A DNA stretch of 64,000 nucleotides from NORP240 sp965222175. GTDB taxonomy: Bacteria > Pseudomonadota > Gammaproteobacteria > Pseudomonadales > Pseudohongiellaceae. The notes beneath the pieces are model-generated. The model saw only the letters and a program-made list of their open reading frames with translations. It was not told the origin of the DNA and made no database searches. The stretch is from the NCBI GenBank assembly GCA_965222175.1, contig OZ244938.1, forward strand, positions 2,976,001-3,040,000, in the 5' to 3' direction. Below, piece after piece: positions 27,152-36,532 of the stretch. A program made the position numbers and the translations under genes. Within the stretch, counting starts at the first letter, position 1; each line of letters begins with the position of its first letter.

Positions 27152-29059
27152 TCAAACGTCTAGCGGCGGGATCGGACACTGCAAAACTGCGCCCAGGGCT
27201 CTTAACAATTCCACTTCTATCGGCGCGATTTTATTGTCGGCGGTTATACAGGCGACGCAGGCTTTCAGTAATGCTGGCTTCTGCAAGGGCTTGACTTCCG
27301 CAAGTTCCTTCAGCGAGTTTTCCAGCAGAGTAAAATCAAGCGCAGATTTTTCAAGAATCTTCAAATCGCTATAACCGATTTTGTCTCTTGCCTGAGCGAA
27401 CGCTTCCGCCGGTTCAAGTTCACTATCCAGATCAGCGTACGCAAGCAGGCTAAACAGGGATTCAAGCGACACAGTGCAGTTCTTCAATTCTTTCCGTCCT
27501 ATCGGACGAGGCCCTTGCTTGTCGAACACGGGATCGAGGGAGCCGACAACAATTTTCACCAGAGCCCATTCAAACAGACTGAGCCGGCTGTCGGCCCTGA
27601 CTAGTTGCTGAAGATTGGTCCGAAATAGTCGGTACTGGGATTCTGATAGTTGACGGAGGCTGTTGAGGGCAATAGAAAGTAATGCAAGCCGAAACTCGAC
27701 CTTAACCAACCCAGCATTTTCGAGCAGCTGCTGCAACTCTTCCGCCACGCCTGTATCTGCTGATTTATCAACGAATTCCAGTTGTCGCCGGCGCACCTCC
27801 GGGTCCGCAGCGATGGCCAGCAAATACACAATTGCTCTCGCCGACGAAGGCTGGTGCGCTGCGACAAGGAATTTATCGGGAATTTCGGCAAGCAACTGAC
27901 GGGCCTTAACAAGCTGGGCAGAACCCGGCTGGCCGATCCGATCAATCATTGCTGCGCCGGTAATCAGCGCCAGTAGTTTCGCAGATTGGCGGTCTGCCTG
28001 CTCAGCGTCTTCAAGGCCTGTATTTTTCGGAGAACTATCAGGTTCTGGACGGTTTTGAGCAGGTGCCATTTCACTATCCCAGTCAGGCAGAATCGCCCTG
28101 ATTCGGTCCTCCAGAGGTGGATGGGTAGCGTATAGACTTCGTAGTCTGCTGAATCCTGCTTCCTCAAACAAAGCGTGACTGATTTCAATACTGCTTGGAT
28201 TGGCAAGGTAGGAACGTTGGCTGTGCGTGGCTATTTGCATCAGCGCACCAGCTATTCCCTGGGGATTACGCGTGTATTGAACAGCGGACGCATCCGCAAG
28301 AAATTCCCGCTGACGACTGACTGCAGCCTTGATCAGGTTACCGAAAAAAGTACCTACATAACCGACTACTATCAAGCCAAGACCAAGGGCAACGATACCC
28401 CCTGATCCGCGCGAGCGTCGACTATAGGCCCCACCGCGCATCAGGTGATATCCGACTATACCCAGAATCAATATTCCGTGAAGAACAGCTATGAGACGGA
28501 TGTTGATTCGCATATCACCATGAAGAATATGGCTGAATTCATGCGCAATTACGCCCTGCAGTTCATCCCGGTTGAGAGTTTCTATCGCACCCCGGGTAAT
28601 CCCTATGACAGCATCACCGGGAGTATAGCCAGCTGCGAAAGCGTTTATTCCGGATTCTTCCAGGAGATAGACAGGTGGAACGGGTGTCCCTGATGCCAGT
28701 GCCATCTCCTCCACGACATTGAGCAGACGCCGCTCCTGCATATCTCCGGTTTCAGGTAAAAGCAGTCTGCCATCAAGCATCTCCGCCACCCGGGCACCAC
28801 CCCCAGCCAGCGCTGCTAGTTTGTACAAGCTCCCCAGCAGGATTACGATGATGACCGCTACACTGACCACCAGTGCCTGCTGCCAGTCAAACGCCATGGG
28901 CGGCCTGGCGTATGACATGCTGTCAGTCGGAAAGTACCTGAACAATGCCAGGACGAGCACATTGGTAATCGCTATCAGGGAAATCACGGCAAGGACGAAT
29001 AGAAAAATCAGCCGCCCCGTATTGCGTTTCGCTATGTCCTGGGATTCAAAGAAGTTCAT
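27152..29059 (-). CDS. M48-family (HtpX-like) membrane zinc metalloprotease
   Basis: This 635-residue protein has two N-terminal transmembrane helices (about residues 15-80), the zinc motif HEFSH at residues 173-177, two further hydrophobic segments, and the third zinc ligand in REFLADASAVQYTRNP. A C-terminal region of roughly 280 residues beyond the HtpX-like core is predominantly helical and unassigned. It probably degrades misfolded membrane proteins or a specific envelope substrate. It lies downstream of lemA on the same strand, a gene pairing seen in many bacteria. A perfect 18-bp hairpin separates the two. Confidence 0.9.
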   Translation of the reverse strand: MNFFESQDIAKRNTGRLIFLFVLAVISLIAITNVLVLALFRYFPTDSMSYARPPMAFDWQQALVVSVAVIIVILLGSLYKLAALAGGGARVAEMLDGRLLLPETGDMQERRLLNVVEEMALASGTPVPPVYLLEESGINAFAAGYTPGDAVIGITRGAIETLNRDELQGVIAHEFSHILHGDMRINIRLIAVLHGILILGIVGYHLMRGGAYSRRSRGSGGIVALGLGLIVVGYVGTFFGNLIKAAVSRQREFLADASAVQYTRNPQGIAGALMQIATHSQRSYLANPSSIEISHALFEEAGFSRLRSLYATHPPLEDRIRAILPDWDSEMAPAQNRPEPDSSPKNTGLEDAEQADRQSAKLLALITGAAMIDRIGQPGSAQLVKARQLLAEIPDKFLVAAHQPSSARAIVYLLAIAADPEVRRRQLEFVDKSADTGVAEELQQLLENAGLVKVEFRLALLSIALNSLRQLSESQYRLFRTNLQQLVRADSRLSLFEWALVKIVVGSLDPVFDKQGPRPIGRKELKNCTVSLESLFSLLAYADLDSELEPAEAFAQARDKIGYSDLKILEKSALDFTLLENSLKELAEVKPLQKPALLKACVACITADNKIAPIEVELLRALGAVLQCPIPPLDV

Positions 29060-29131
29060 TGGATTGGTTGATGGCAGGAGCTGAATGACAGTTACCCTAC
29101 ACCCTTACACTGCAGACCGACATTGATTGGG

Positions 29132-29171
29132 CAGGAGCCCGGCAATGTCGACAGACATTGCCGGGCTCCTG
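29132..29171. terminator. Perfect 18-bp hairpin between lemA and the M48 gene
   Basis: The arms at 29132-29149 and 29154-29171 are exact reverse complements (CAGGAGCCCGGCAATGTC) with a 4-base loop GACA. No run of T follows in either direction, so it is not a classic intrinsic terminator. It may attenuate read-through from lemA, stabilise the transcript, or be an extragenic palindromic repeat unit. Confidence 0.6.
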
Positions 29172-29223
29172 TATACAAGGCAATGATGCTGTTTATCGGG
29201 ACATGGTTTACTGGCGCGAAACG

Positions 29224-29820
29224 CTAAAAGGAAACTTTCGGGGCTTCCTGAATCGCCTCGCTGTCTTCGAATTCGAGCAAACTGGCATCTTCGGCGTGAC
29301 CAAATGCACCGGCAACCACAACTGCCGGAAAACTCTGCTTGTAAGTGTTGTACGCCATGACCTGATCATTGAATGCCTGTCTTGAAAACGCCACCTTGTT
29401 TTCCGTGCTGGTCAATTCTTCGCTGAGTTGCATCATATTCTGATTCGCTTTCAGGTCTGGATAGGCCTCCATGACAACGCTAAGTCGACCCAGCGCTCCC
29501 GTCAGCGCTCCTTCCTTGCTCACCAGTTCCTGCATGGCTGCGGCATTGCCAGGATCTGCTGCTGCAGCCTGCAATCCCGCCATTGCAGCATTTCTTGCCG
29601 CGGTAACCGCTTCCAGGGTTTCCCGTTCATGACCAAGGTAAGCCTTGGCTGTTTCCACGAGATTGGGAATCAGATCATATCGTCGCTTGAGCTGAACTTC
29701 GATCTGAGCAAAAGCGTTTTTATAGCGGTTCTTCAGGCTGACCAGCCTGTTGAATACATTGATGATATAAATAACCAGAGCAGCCAGCAGCACCAGCGTT
29801 ACAATTGTGGCAATCCCCAT
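29224..29820 (-). CDS. lemA: LemA family protein
   Basis: This 198-residue protein has a single N-terminal transmembrane helix (IATIVTLVLLAALVIYIINV) followed by the conserved LemA core (RYKNAFAQIEVQLKRRYDLI, then NLVETAKAYLGHE) made of long helices. Its start has a strong GGAGGAG site 9 bases upstream. It is first in a unit with the M48 protease. The family has no proven enzymatic activity. The last 25 residues (SLLEFEDSEAIQEAPKVSF) are acidic and variable. Confidence 0.93.
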   Translation of the reverse strand: MGIATIVTLVLLAALVIYIINVFNRLVSLKNRYKNAFAQIEVQLKRRYDLIPNLVETAKAYLGHERETLEAVTAARNAAMAGLQAAAADPGNAAAMQELVSKEGALTGALGRLSVVMEAYPDLKANQNMMQLSEELTSTENKVAFSRQAFNDQVMAYNTYKQSFPAVVVAGAFGHAEDASLLEFEDSEAIQEAPKVSF

Positions 29821-30371
29821 GGAGTTGCTCCTCCTTTCGATTCAATTTCTGCATTAAACCCCGTAAGCCCGTTACTGTCCATATTGTCCCTTGCTACGTT
29901 CCGATCAGATCACAACTCAAGCAACCTCTGATCAATTATGAGCAGGCTCTGCGGGAGTCTGACTGGCGCTGGGGCCAGGCTGTTGCTCAGGTAATGACTG
30001 TAATCCTTATTAAGCGCGACAACAACGCAACAGCACCCGCCAGGCCCCGCCCGAAGGGGGCTGCAGACGAGCCCCCTGCCTTCGTTGCGTCGCCTTGACT
30101 GGTCGACGCGTACCGGCGGAGGCGGCGCGCCTTGTCAGTAACCTCGTGTGGAAGCCAGCGTGTTTTCATCATAAATCAGGGGTTCCTCAACCTTGATTTC
30201 CGCTGCCGGAACCGACTAAAGTCGTGGCCTGGGTTCTCGAAGACGGTTTCACCACAACAGCCGCCTGTCTGGCTTTTCGGCCATTTGGTAAAATCAGCCG
30301 GATTCAACTATGTTACCGGATTCCGGTTTCTGCTAAGCTTTTGGGAAACAACCAATAAGAAGAATAGTATT
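29821..30371. other. Long intergenic region between lemA and lldP with a folded G/C-rich segment
   Basis: There is no gene in 550 bases. At 30016-30093 there is a long-range stem: GCGAC (30016-30020) plus GCAAC (30027-30031) pair with the contiguous GTTGCGTCGC (30084-30093). It encloses a 7-bp GC hairpin, GGGGGCT/AGCCCCC (30056-30062 with 30070-30076). It could be a regulatory RNA leader of the lactate permease, a small RNA or a repeat; no known riboswitch pattern is recognised. Confidence 0.45.
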
Positions 30372-32186
30372 ATGAGCTCTGGCCTGCTTGCCCTTCTGTC
30401 CATTCTCCCGATTGTTTCTGTCGCCATATTCCTGGTTCTCATGCGCTGGCCTGCAAGCCGGGCAATGCCGATTGCCTATATAGTGGCGGCCGCACTGTCC
30501 TTGCTAGTGTGGCAGGTTTCCTTCCCCCAGGTGCTGGCAGCAACGATCAATGGCCTTATCGTCGCCGCATCGCTGATCTTTATCATTTTCGGCGCCATCC
30601 TGTTGCTTAATACGCTGAAACACAGTGGGGCCATCTACGCTATTCGTCGAGGTTTTTCCGACATAACGCCAGATCGACGCATCCAGGTAATCATAATCGC
30701 CTGGTTATTCGGGTCCTTTATTGAAGGATCCGCCGGATTTGGCACGCCTGCTGCCGTCGCAGTCCCACTGATGGTAGGTCTTGGCTTTCCGGCAATGGCT
30801 GCTGTTGTTGCTGGAATGATAATTCAAAGCACGCCTGTTTCCTTTGGCGCCCTGGGCACTCCAATCCTGGTAGGAGTAAGTACAGGCCTTTCAGCTGACC
30901 CGGAAATGGCGCAATACGCCATGGATCGTGGGTTTGAGGAATGGCGACAGTTCCTGGCCTTTATTGCTGCAAAGGTAGCCCTGATTCACGCTATCGCGGG
31001 AACTTTCATCCCATTGATCGTTGCCGCCGTGATTACCCGCTTTTTCGGTCGAAACCGCTCCTTCGCTGAAGGCCTGCAGATCTGGCGGTTTGCCTTGTTC
31101 GCGGCCTTCGCCATGACTATCCCTTACCTGATCGTTGCCAACCTACTGGGACCTGAATTTCCATCGATGTTCGGAGGACTGATCGGACTGGCAATCGTCG
31201 TCAGTGCCGCCCGCAAAGGTTTCCTGGTCCCGTCCAGAGACGATGCATGGGATTTTGACGATAAGGAAAATTGGGATGAAGAGTGGACCGGACTCGAACG
31301 TGATGTTGGTGCCATTGAACCGGATACGCTGATGCCCCTGCTCAGGGCCTGGTCACCCTATCTTCTGGTGGCGTTGTTACTGGTCATAACCCGACTCCCC
31401 TACCTGGATATTGCTCGCTTTCTCCAACATCAGTTGGTCACTCTCAGCTGGCCTGATATATTCAACAGCGGCATCAGTGCCTCATTTCAGCCTCTATGGT
31501 CACCCGCTGCCATCTTTATCATCGCCTCAATCGCCACCTACTTTCTGCATAAAATGAGCGCGGAGTCGTACCGCAAGGCATGGCGTGAATCCGGCCAGAC
31601 GCTGCTGCCCGCCTCGGCAGCTCTCGTTTTTACCGTACCCATGGTGCAGGTATTCATCAATTCCGGCGGTGGGGCTGCCGGGTACGAACAGATGCCCATC
31701 GAACTGGCAGAAGGGGTTGCCGCGCTGACAGGGTCAGCCTGGCCGTTTTTCTCCACGTTTATAGGCGGTCTTGGCGCGTTCGTCGCGGGCAGTAATACCG
31801 TCAGCAACATGATGTTTTCGCTGTTTCAGTTCGGTGTTGGCGAGCGCATCGCGGCAGACCCAACCTGGATTGTTGCTCTGCAGGCGGTCGGAGGCGCATC
31901 CGGCAATATAATCTGTGTCCACAACGTGGTAGCCGCGTCAGCTGTCGTCGGATTGATCGGCAAGGAAGGCGCAGTTATCCGTAAGACCCTGTTGCCCTTC
32001 TTCTACTACGCGCTTACCACCGGCGCAATCGGGTACGGCATCGTCAATCTTGACAGTGGCCCCTTCAATGCTGGATTCATACTGGTCGGCATAATATTTG
32101 CGTTCATGATTTACTTGATCGTGCGTTATGGACATAAATCCGCGAGCGTACAGACTGACAAGGTAGCTTCAGATCAATTATCGTGA
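30372..32186 (+). CDS. lldP: L-lactate permease (LctP family)
   Basis: This is a 604-residue inner-membrane transporter with about 12-14 hydrophobic helices. Recognisable LctP blocks are GSFIEGSAGFGTPAAVAVPL, FGALGTPILVGVSTGLS and the C-terminal FIGGLGAFVAGSNTVSNMMF (quoted in part). It should import L- or D-lactate or glycolate with protons. The start is placed at ATG 30372; the frame is open 240 bases further upstream, but that extension has no membrane-protein pattern. No lactate dehydrogenase gene lies next to it. Confidence 0.93.
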   Translation: MSSGLLALLSILPIVSVAIFLVLMRWPASRAMPIAYIVAAALSLLVWQVSFPQVLAATINGLIVAASLIFIIFGAILLLNTLKHSGAIYAIRRGFSDITPDRRIQVIIIAWLFGSFIEGSAGFGTPAAVAVPLMVGLGFPAMAAVVAGMIIQSTPVSFGALGTPILVGVSTGLSADPEMAQYAMDRGFEEWRQFLAFIAAKVALIHAIAGTFIPLIVAAVITRFFGRNRSFAEGLQIWRFALFAAFAMTIPYLIVANLLGPEFPSMFGGLIGLAIVVSAARKGFLVPSRDDAWDFDDKENWDEEWTGLERDVGAIEPDTLMPLLRAWSPYLLVALLLVITRLPYLDIARFLQHQLVTLSWPDIFNSGISASFQPLWSPAAIFIIASIATYFLHKMSAESYRKAWRESGQTLLPASAALVFTVPMVQVFINSGGGAAGYEQMPIELAEGVAALTGSAWPFFSTFIGGLGAFVAGSNTVSNMMFSLFQFGVGERIAADPTWIVALQAVGGASGNIICVHNVVAASAVVGLIGKEGAVIRKTLLPFFYYALTTGAIGYGIVNLDSGPFNAGFILVGIIFAFMIYLIVRYGHKSASVQTDKVASDQLS

Positions 32187-32406
32187 GTATTTTCTCCAGA
32201 AGCGGCGCTATCCCCCGTTGCGATCGCTTGCATCGTCCCTGGTGACCCTGTTGTAACCTACTGTACACTGGAAAGGGAAAGTGACAGCTGGTCAATACAG
32301 ACCGGAATAATGCAAGGCAGAATATTGAAGGTATGCCCTTGTGTAGAACACTGAAGCTGCATCATCAGGCATCACGTCCGCTTAAACCATCCATCCCGAC
32401 TCAGTC

Positions 32407-34422
32407 ATGAACCCAATCCGACACTCGATTACTATTGCCACCGCCGGGCATGTAGATCACGGAAAGTCCACACTGGTCAATCGGCTTACCGATGTCGACA
32501 CGGACACGCTGGCCGACGAAAAAGCCAGGGGACTGAGCATAAACCTGGGTTTTGCCTATTATACGGTGCCACATAACGGCGCAGGCAATCCGACCGCCGA
32601 AGACAACCCCTCGGCCGGCGGCGAGGAACTCTCCGTCGGATTTGTTGACGTGCCGGGACATACTGATTTCATTAATAATGCCCTGGCGGGTATCGGTATA
32701 GCAGATTACTCCCTGCTGGTTGTTGCCGCCGACGATGGCGTGATGCCACAAACGCGGGAGCATCTTGCGATTATTTCACTTCTTGGAATCAGCGGTGGCG
32801 CCATAGCAATTACCAAGAAGGACAAGGTATCTGCGGAACGGCTAACCGAGGTTGAGAAGCAGATTAACAAGCTTGTTGATGGCACCTCAATGGCAGGCAC
32901 ACCTGTCTTTCCGGTGTCGTCGCTCACGGGGCAGGGAATCGACAACCTGGTCTCTCATCTGGACCTTCTGGCCGCACAGGCCGCGTCCGCAGAAGTGCAG
33001 ATCCGCAGGAATCCGCGTTTTGCAATTGATCGGTCATTCACTGTTAAGGGAATCGGAACGGTAGTGACCGGTACGGTGCTGGCCGGTGAGATAGGAGAAA
33101 ATATGTCTCTGATTCATTCAGCTACCGGTCAGCCGGTACGAATCAGGGGATTACGCCATGATCAACAACCCGTAACAAGAGCAGTAGCGGGAGAGCGTAC
33201 TGCTGTCAACCTCAATCTGCCTCATCACCAGATTTCAAGAGGCGACTGGCTGGTGGAAGAAACACTTAACCATCCTGTCAATCGAATCGACACGCAGCTC
33301 AGCTTGCTGGAACCTGTTGATTTCAAATCCGGAGTCAACTATCACTTTTACCATGGCACCGACCATAAACTGGTCCAGGTACGAAAACTGGGTGACGGTG
33401 AGCAATCCTATTACCAGCTAACCAGCAGCCAGCCTTTTTTCGCCAGTCACGGTGACAGATTTATCCTGAGGGATCCGGCCTGCCACGAGACCATCGGCGG
33501 AGGGTCCGTGGTAGACGTGTTTGTCCCTCGCCGCGGAAGAGCCAGCGACGACCGACTGAACTACCTGTCGGCAATGGACCAGGATGATTTTTCTGCATTA
33601 CGTTCACTGGTGGAAACTCGACCGGAAGGCGTATCACTGTCGCAATTAGCTGCGGGAAGAAACTGCAACAGACAGTACATCGACGAGCTGATCGGACAAC
33701 TCACCGGACAAGGCATCGACTTTCTAAGTTTATCCGTGGGCGAGTCCCATGACCTGGTTGTACTCCATGGTTGTTTTTTTACCAATACCGAACAGAAAAT
33801 TCTAGAATGCCTGGCCAACTATCATAGCGAACACAGCAACCAGGCCGGCGTCACCGAACCAAAATTGAACACCCTGGTAGGATTCGAGCAGTCCCATCAC
33901 CTATTTCTCGCTATTGTTAAACAGTTAGTTACCACCAGTAAAATCACTCGAACTGGAACGTTGCTTCATTTGCCAGGGCACAAGGCTCGCCTGACAGCCG
34001 AAGAACAGAATTTCCTTGACCGAATCAGGCCGATCCTGCTGAATTCCAACTTCCTGCCTCCCCGTACCCGTGAGTTGGCGGAGATGACAGGCATGAATCT
34101 CGGCTCCCTGGAACGAATTCTAGCCGAAGCCAGGAAATCCGGAAACCTTGTTCAGGTTGCATCGAACCGTCATTATCTCCCTGAGACCATAATGAAACTG
34201 GCAGAATTTACTGAATCTCTTGTCCGCTCACAGGAAGAAGGATTTACGGTTATAGAGTTCCGTGACAAACTGGGCATCGGAAGAAATCTCTGTATCGAGA
34301 TTCTCGAGTACTTCGACCGAATCGGTTTTACCTACCGGGATGGCAACAATCGCTATCTGCGTACTTCCCGGGAAAATCTCTTTGGTGGAACAGCCGACAT
34401 CGACAACAGCTACACAGCCTGA
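32407..34422 (+). CDS. selB: Selenocysteine-specific elongation factor
   Basis: This 671-residue translation GTPase delivers Sec-tRNA(Sec) to UGA codons when a SECIS hairpin is bound. G motifs are G1 GHVDHGKST (residues 14-22), G3 DVPGHTDF, and G4 TKKD. Switch-I reads ARGLSINLGFAY, close to the SelB-type pattern. The C-terminal third contains the winged-helix repeats that bind the mRNA hairpin (for example RTRELAEMTGMNLGSLERIL). Length fits bacterial SelB. The neighbours on either side are transporters, so it is not in an operon with selA. It works with selA (14.3 kb) and selC (42.1 kb). Confidence 0.96.
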   Translation: MNPIRHSITIATAGHVDHGKSTLVNRLTDVDTDTLADEKARGLSINLGFAYYTVPHNGAGNPTAEDNPSAGGEELSVGFVDVPGHTDFINNALAGIGIADYSLLVVAADDGVMPQTREHLAIISLLGISGGAIAITKKDKVSAERLTEVEKQINKLVDGTSMAGTPVFPVSSLTGQGIDNLVSHLDLLAAQAASAEVQIRRNPRFAIDRSFTVKGIGTVVTGTVLAGEIGENMSLIHSATGQPVRIRGLRHDQQPVTRAVAGERTAVNLNLPHHQISRGDWLVEETLNHPVNRIDTQLSLLEPVDFKSGVNYHFYHGTDHKLVQVRKLGDGEQSYYQLTSSQPFFASHGDRFILRDPACHETIGGGSVVDVFVPRRGRASDDRLNYLSAMDQDDFSALRSLVETRPEGVSLSQLAAGRNCNRQYIDELIGQLTGQGIDFLSLSVGESHDLVVLHGCFFTNTEQKILECLANYHSEHSNQAGVTEPKLNTLVGFEQSHHLFLAIVKQLVTTSKITRTGTLLHLPGHKARLTAEEQNFLDRIRPILLNSNFLPPRTRELAEMTGMNLGSLERILAEARKSGNLVQVASNRHYLPETIMKLAEFTESLVRSQEEGFTVIEFRDKLGIGRNLCIEILEYFDRIGFTYRDGNNRYLRTSRENLFGGTADIDNSYTA

Positions 34423-34537
34423 ATCAAAATAAATCGATGGCAGTATGCACCAAGATTGATGTAGTCCGGTAAATACGCTTAGAATCAGTCTCCACTCACC
34501 CGCTGACCAGCACATTACCATGCGAAGCAGTTTCTGA

Positions 34538-36367
34538 ATGCCTGAGATGTTTCCCGAAATCCCCAATGGCCATGCACTGTTTTCCATGGTCATCACGGCG
34601 TTCGCCCTGTTTTTATTTACCCGCAAGAACCTGCCATTGGAAATTTCCAGTCTCGCCTTGCTGGGGTTTCTTACCGTAGTGTTTTCGCTGTTTCCGTTTC
34701 AGGACAACGGTGAGACCTTTGAAGCCATCGAGTTTTTCTATGGATTCGGACACGAAGCATTGATTGCGGTGTGCTCACTCATGGTTGTCGGCCAGGGGCT
34801 GGTCAATACCGGAGCACTGGAGCCGGTAGGACGGGTACTCACTCGGGCCTGGGCTATTTCGCCTTTTTTCTCCCTGCTGGCGACCCTGATCGTCAGCGCT
34901 ATTCTCAGTGCTTTTATCAACAACACTCCCATCGTCGTACTGCTGCTGCCAATACTTATCAGCGTCTGTCTCAGAACCAAGACATCGGCCTCCAAAATCC
35001 TCATGCCCATGGGATTCGCCACACTGGTGGGCGGTATGACCACCACCATTGGCACATCAACCAATCTGCTTGTCGTCAGTGTTGCCAACGATCTGGGTCA
35101 ACCGCGACTGCAGATGTTCGATTTTTTCGTGCCTGCCGTCATCGCCAGCGGTGTGGCCATCGCGTACCTGTGGTTGCTGGCCCCAAAAATGCTGCCACGC
35201 CGGGAAATCGAGCTTGCCGACAGTTCACCCCGGCTGTTCCAGGCACGGCTGCACCTGGAAGATAACAGCCCCGGGGTTGGTAAAACCGTAGCCGAAGCCA
35301 AAAAACTGGCAGGCAGCAATATAAATTTCGTACGCATCAATCGCGGTGAACACCAGATTTTCCCCCTGCCCGATGCCGTCCTCCAGTCCGGCGACAGCCT
35401 CCGCGTTATGGATACGGCAAAAAATATCCGTGAAGCTGCCAGCGGTCTGAAGGCTACGTTGTATTCCGGTGATACACGGGTGGATGACGAGCACCCCCTG
35501 CGCGCGGAAAACCAGACCGTGGCCGAGATTGCCGTGGTCTCGGGATCATCACTTGATCGTGCCAACCTGCGATATTCTGGGTTTCTGCAAGTTCACCAGC
35601 TGTTCGTCCTGGCCCTGCACCGCGCCGGTAAGGATATCTGGAAGCCCGGTGAGGAAATCATGGATGTAATCCTGGAACAGGGTGATGTATTGCTGGTGCA
35701 GGGCAGCAAGGACGAAATCATGAAACTGAAGCGAAGCACAGAATTCCTGGTGCTGGATGCATCAGAGGAAGTGCCACGAACTAAGCGGGCGCCCGTGGCT
35801 CTGGCTATTCTTGCCGTCGTAGTTGTAACCGCAGCCTTTGGATTGCTGCCCATCGCTGTCAGCAGTCTTGCCGGTGCTATCGTCATGCTGGTCACCCGAA
35901 GTCTCAACCTGGGAACCGCCATTCGCGCCATCAGTTCGTCGGTTTTTTTCGTCGTGGTCGCCAGCCTGGCATTGGGCGAAGCATTACTGCTGACCGGTGC
36001 ATCGGACTACATGACCGAGGTCTTTCTCTACTTTACCCGGGATGCATCACCAGCAGTCGTTCTCAGCGCATTGATCCTGCTTATTGCCATTTTCACCAAT
36101 GTCGTTTCCAATAACGCCGCCGCCGTGATCGGCACACCGATTGGCATCGGCATCGCCGAACAACTGGGAGTTTCGCCGGAGCCGTTTATCCTTGCGGTGC
36201 TGTTTGGCGCCAACCTGAGCTACGCCACACCGATGTCCTACAAGACCAACCTGTTGGTGATGAGCGCCGGCAACTACACGTTTAACGATTTCCTGAAAGT
36301 CGGTTTACCCTTGACGGTAATCATGTGGCTCACCTATTCCTGGATTCTCAGCAGCCTGTACCTGTAG
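34538..36367 (+). CDS. SLC13/DASS-type permease with two TrkA-C (RCK_C) domains
   Basis: This 609-residue inner-membrane transporter has N-terminal helices with AFINNTPIVVLLLP and GGMTTTIGTSTNLLV. A cytoplasmic insert of about 200 residues carries two RCK_C-like domains (for example LPDAVLQSGDSLRVM and EIMDVILEQGDVLLVQGS). The second membrane half contains FTNVVSNNAAAVIGTPIGIG. This architecture is common for sodium-linked anion (sulfate or dicarboxylate) carriers; the substrate is not determined. It lies 115 bases after selB on the same strand. A link to selenium, such as uptake of an oxyanion, is possible but purely speculative. Confidence 0.88.
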   Translation: MPEMFPEIPNGHALFSMVITAFALFLFTRKNLPLEISSLALLGFLTVVFSLFPFQDNGETFEAIEFFYGFGHEALIAVCSLMVVGQGLVNTGALEPVGRVLTRAWAISPFFSLLATLIVSAILSAFINNTPIVVLLLPILISVCLRTKTSASKILMPMGFATLVGGMTTTIGTSTNLLVVSVANDLGQPRLQMFDFFVPAVIASGVAIAYLWLLAPKMLPRREIELADSSPRLFQARLHLEDNSPGVGKTVAEAKKLAGSNINFVRINRGEHQIFPLPDAVLQSGDSLRVMDTAKNIREAASGLKATLYSGDTRVDDEHPLRAENQTVAEIAVVSGSSLDRANLRYSGFLQVHQLFVLALHRAGKDIWKPGEEIMDVILEQGDVLLVQGSKDEIMKLKRSTEFLVLDASEEVPRTKRAPVALAILAVVVVTAAFGLLPIAVSSLAGAIVMLVTRSLNLGTAIRAISSSVFFVVVASLALGEALLLTGASDYMTEVFLYFTRDASPAVVLSALILLIAIFTNVVSNNAAAVIGTPIGIGIAEQLGVSPEPFILAVLFGANLSYATPMSYKTNLLVMSAGNYTFNDFLKVGLPLTVIMWLTYSWILSSLYL

Positions 36368-36532
36368 CAATCCGGACCCGATTTCCGTGCTGGCGATAAA
36401 GCCCGAAGTCAGCTTCCCAGCCCGGGTATTCAATTGAAGATACCTTTAAGCCCCGCAGGAATTGATCCCGGACCCGGCTTACAGTATTGTAGTCTTTGCA
36501 GTTAATGCCCACCGAGGAGAGTGTCCTTCCAA

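Noticed and set aside
30132..30371. 80-codon extension of the lactate permease at its N-terminus
   Set aside because: The extension is polar, lacks membrane-protein character and no LctP protein begins this way; the ATG at 30372 gives a normal start.
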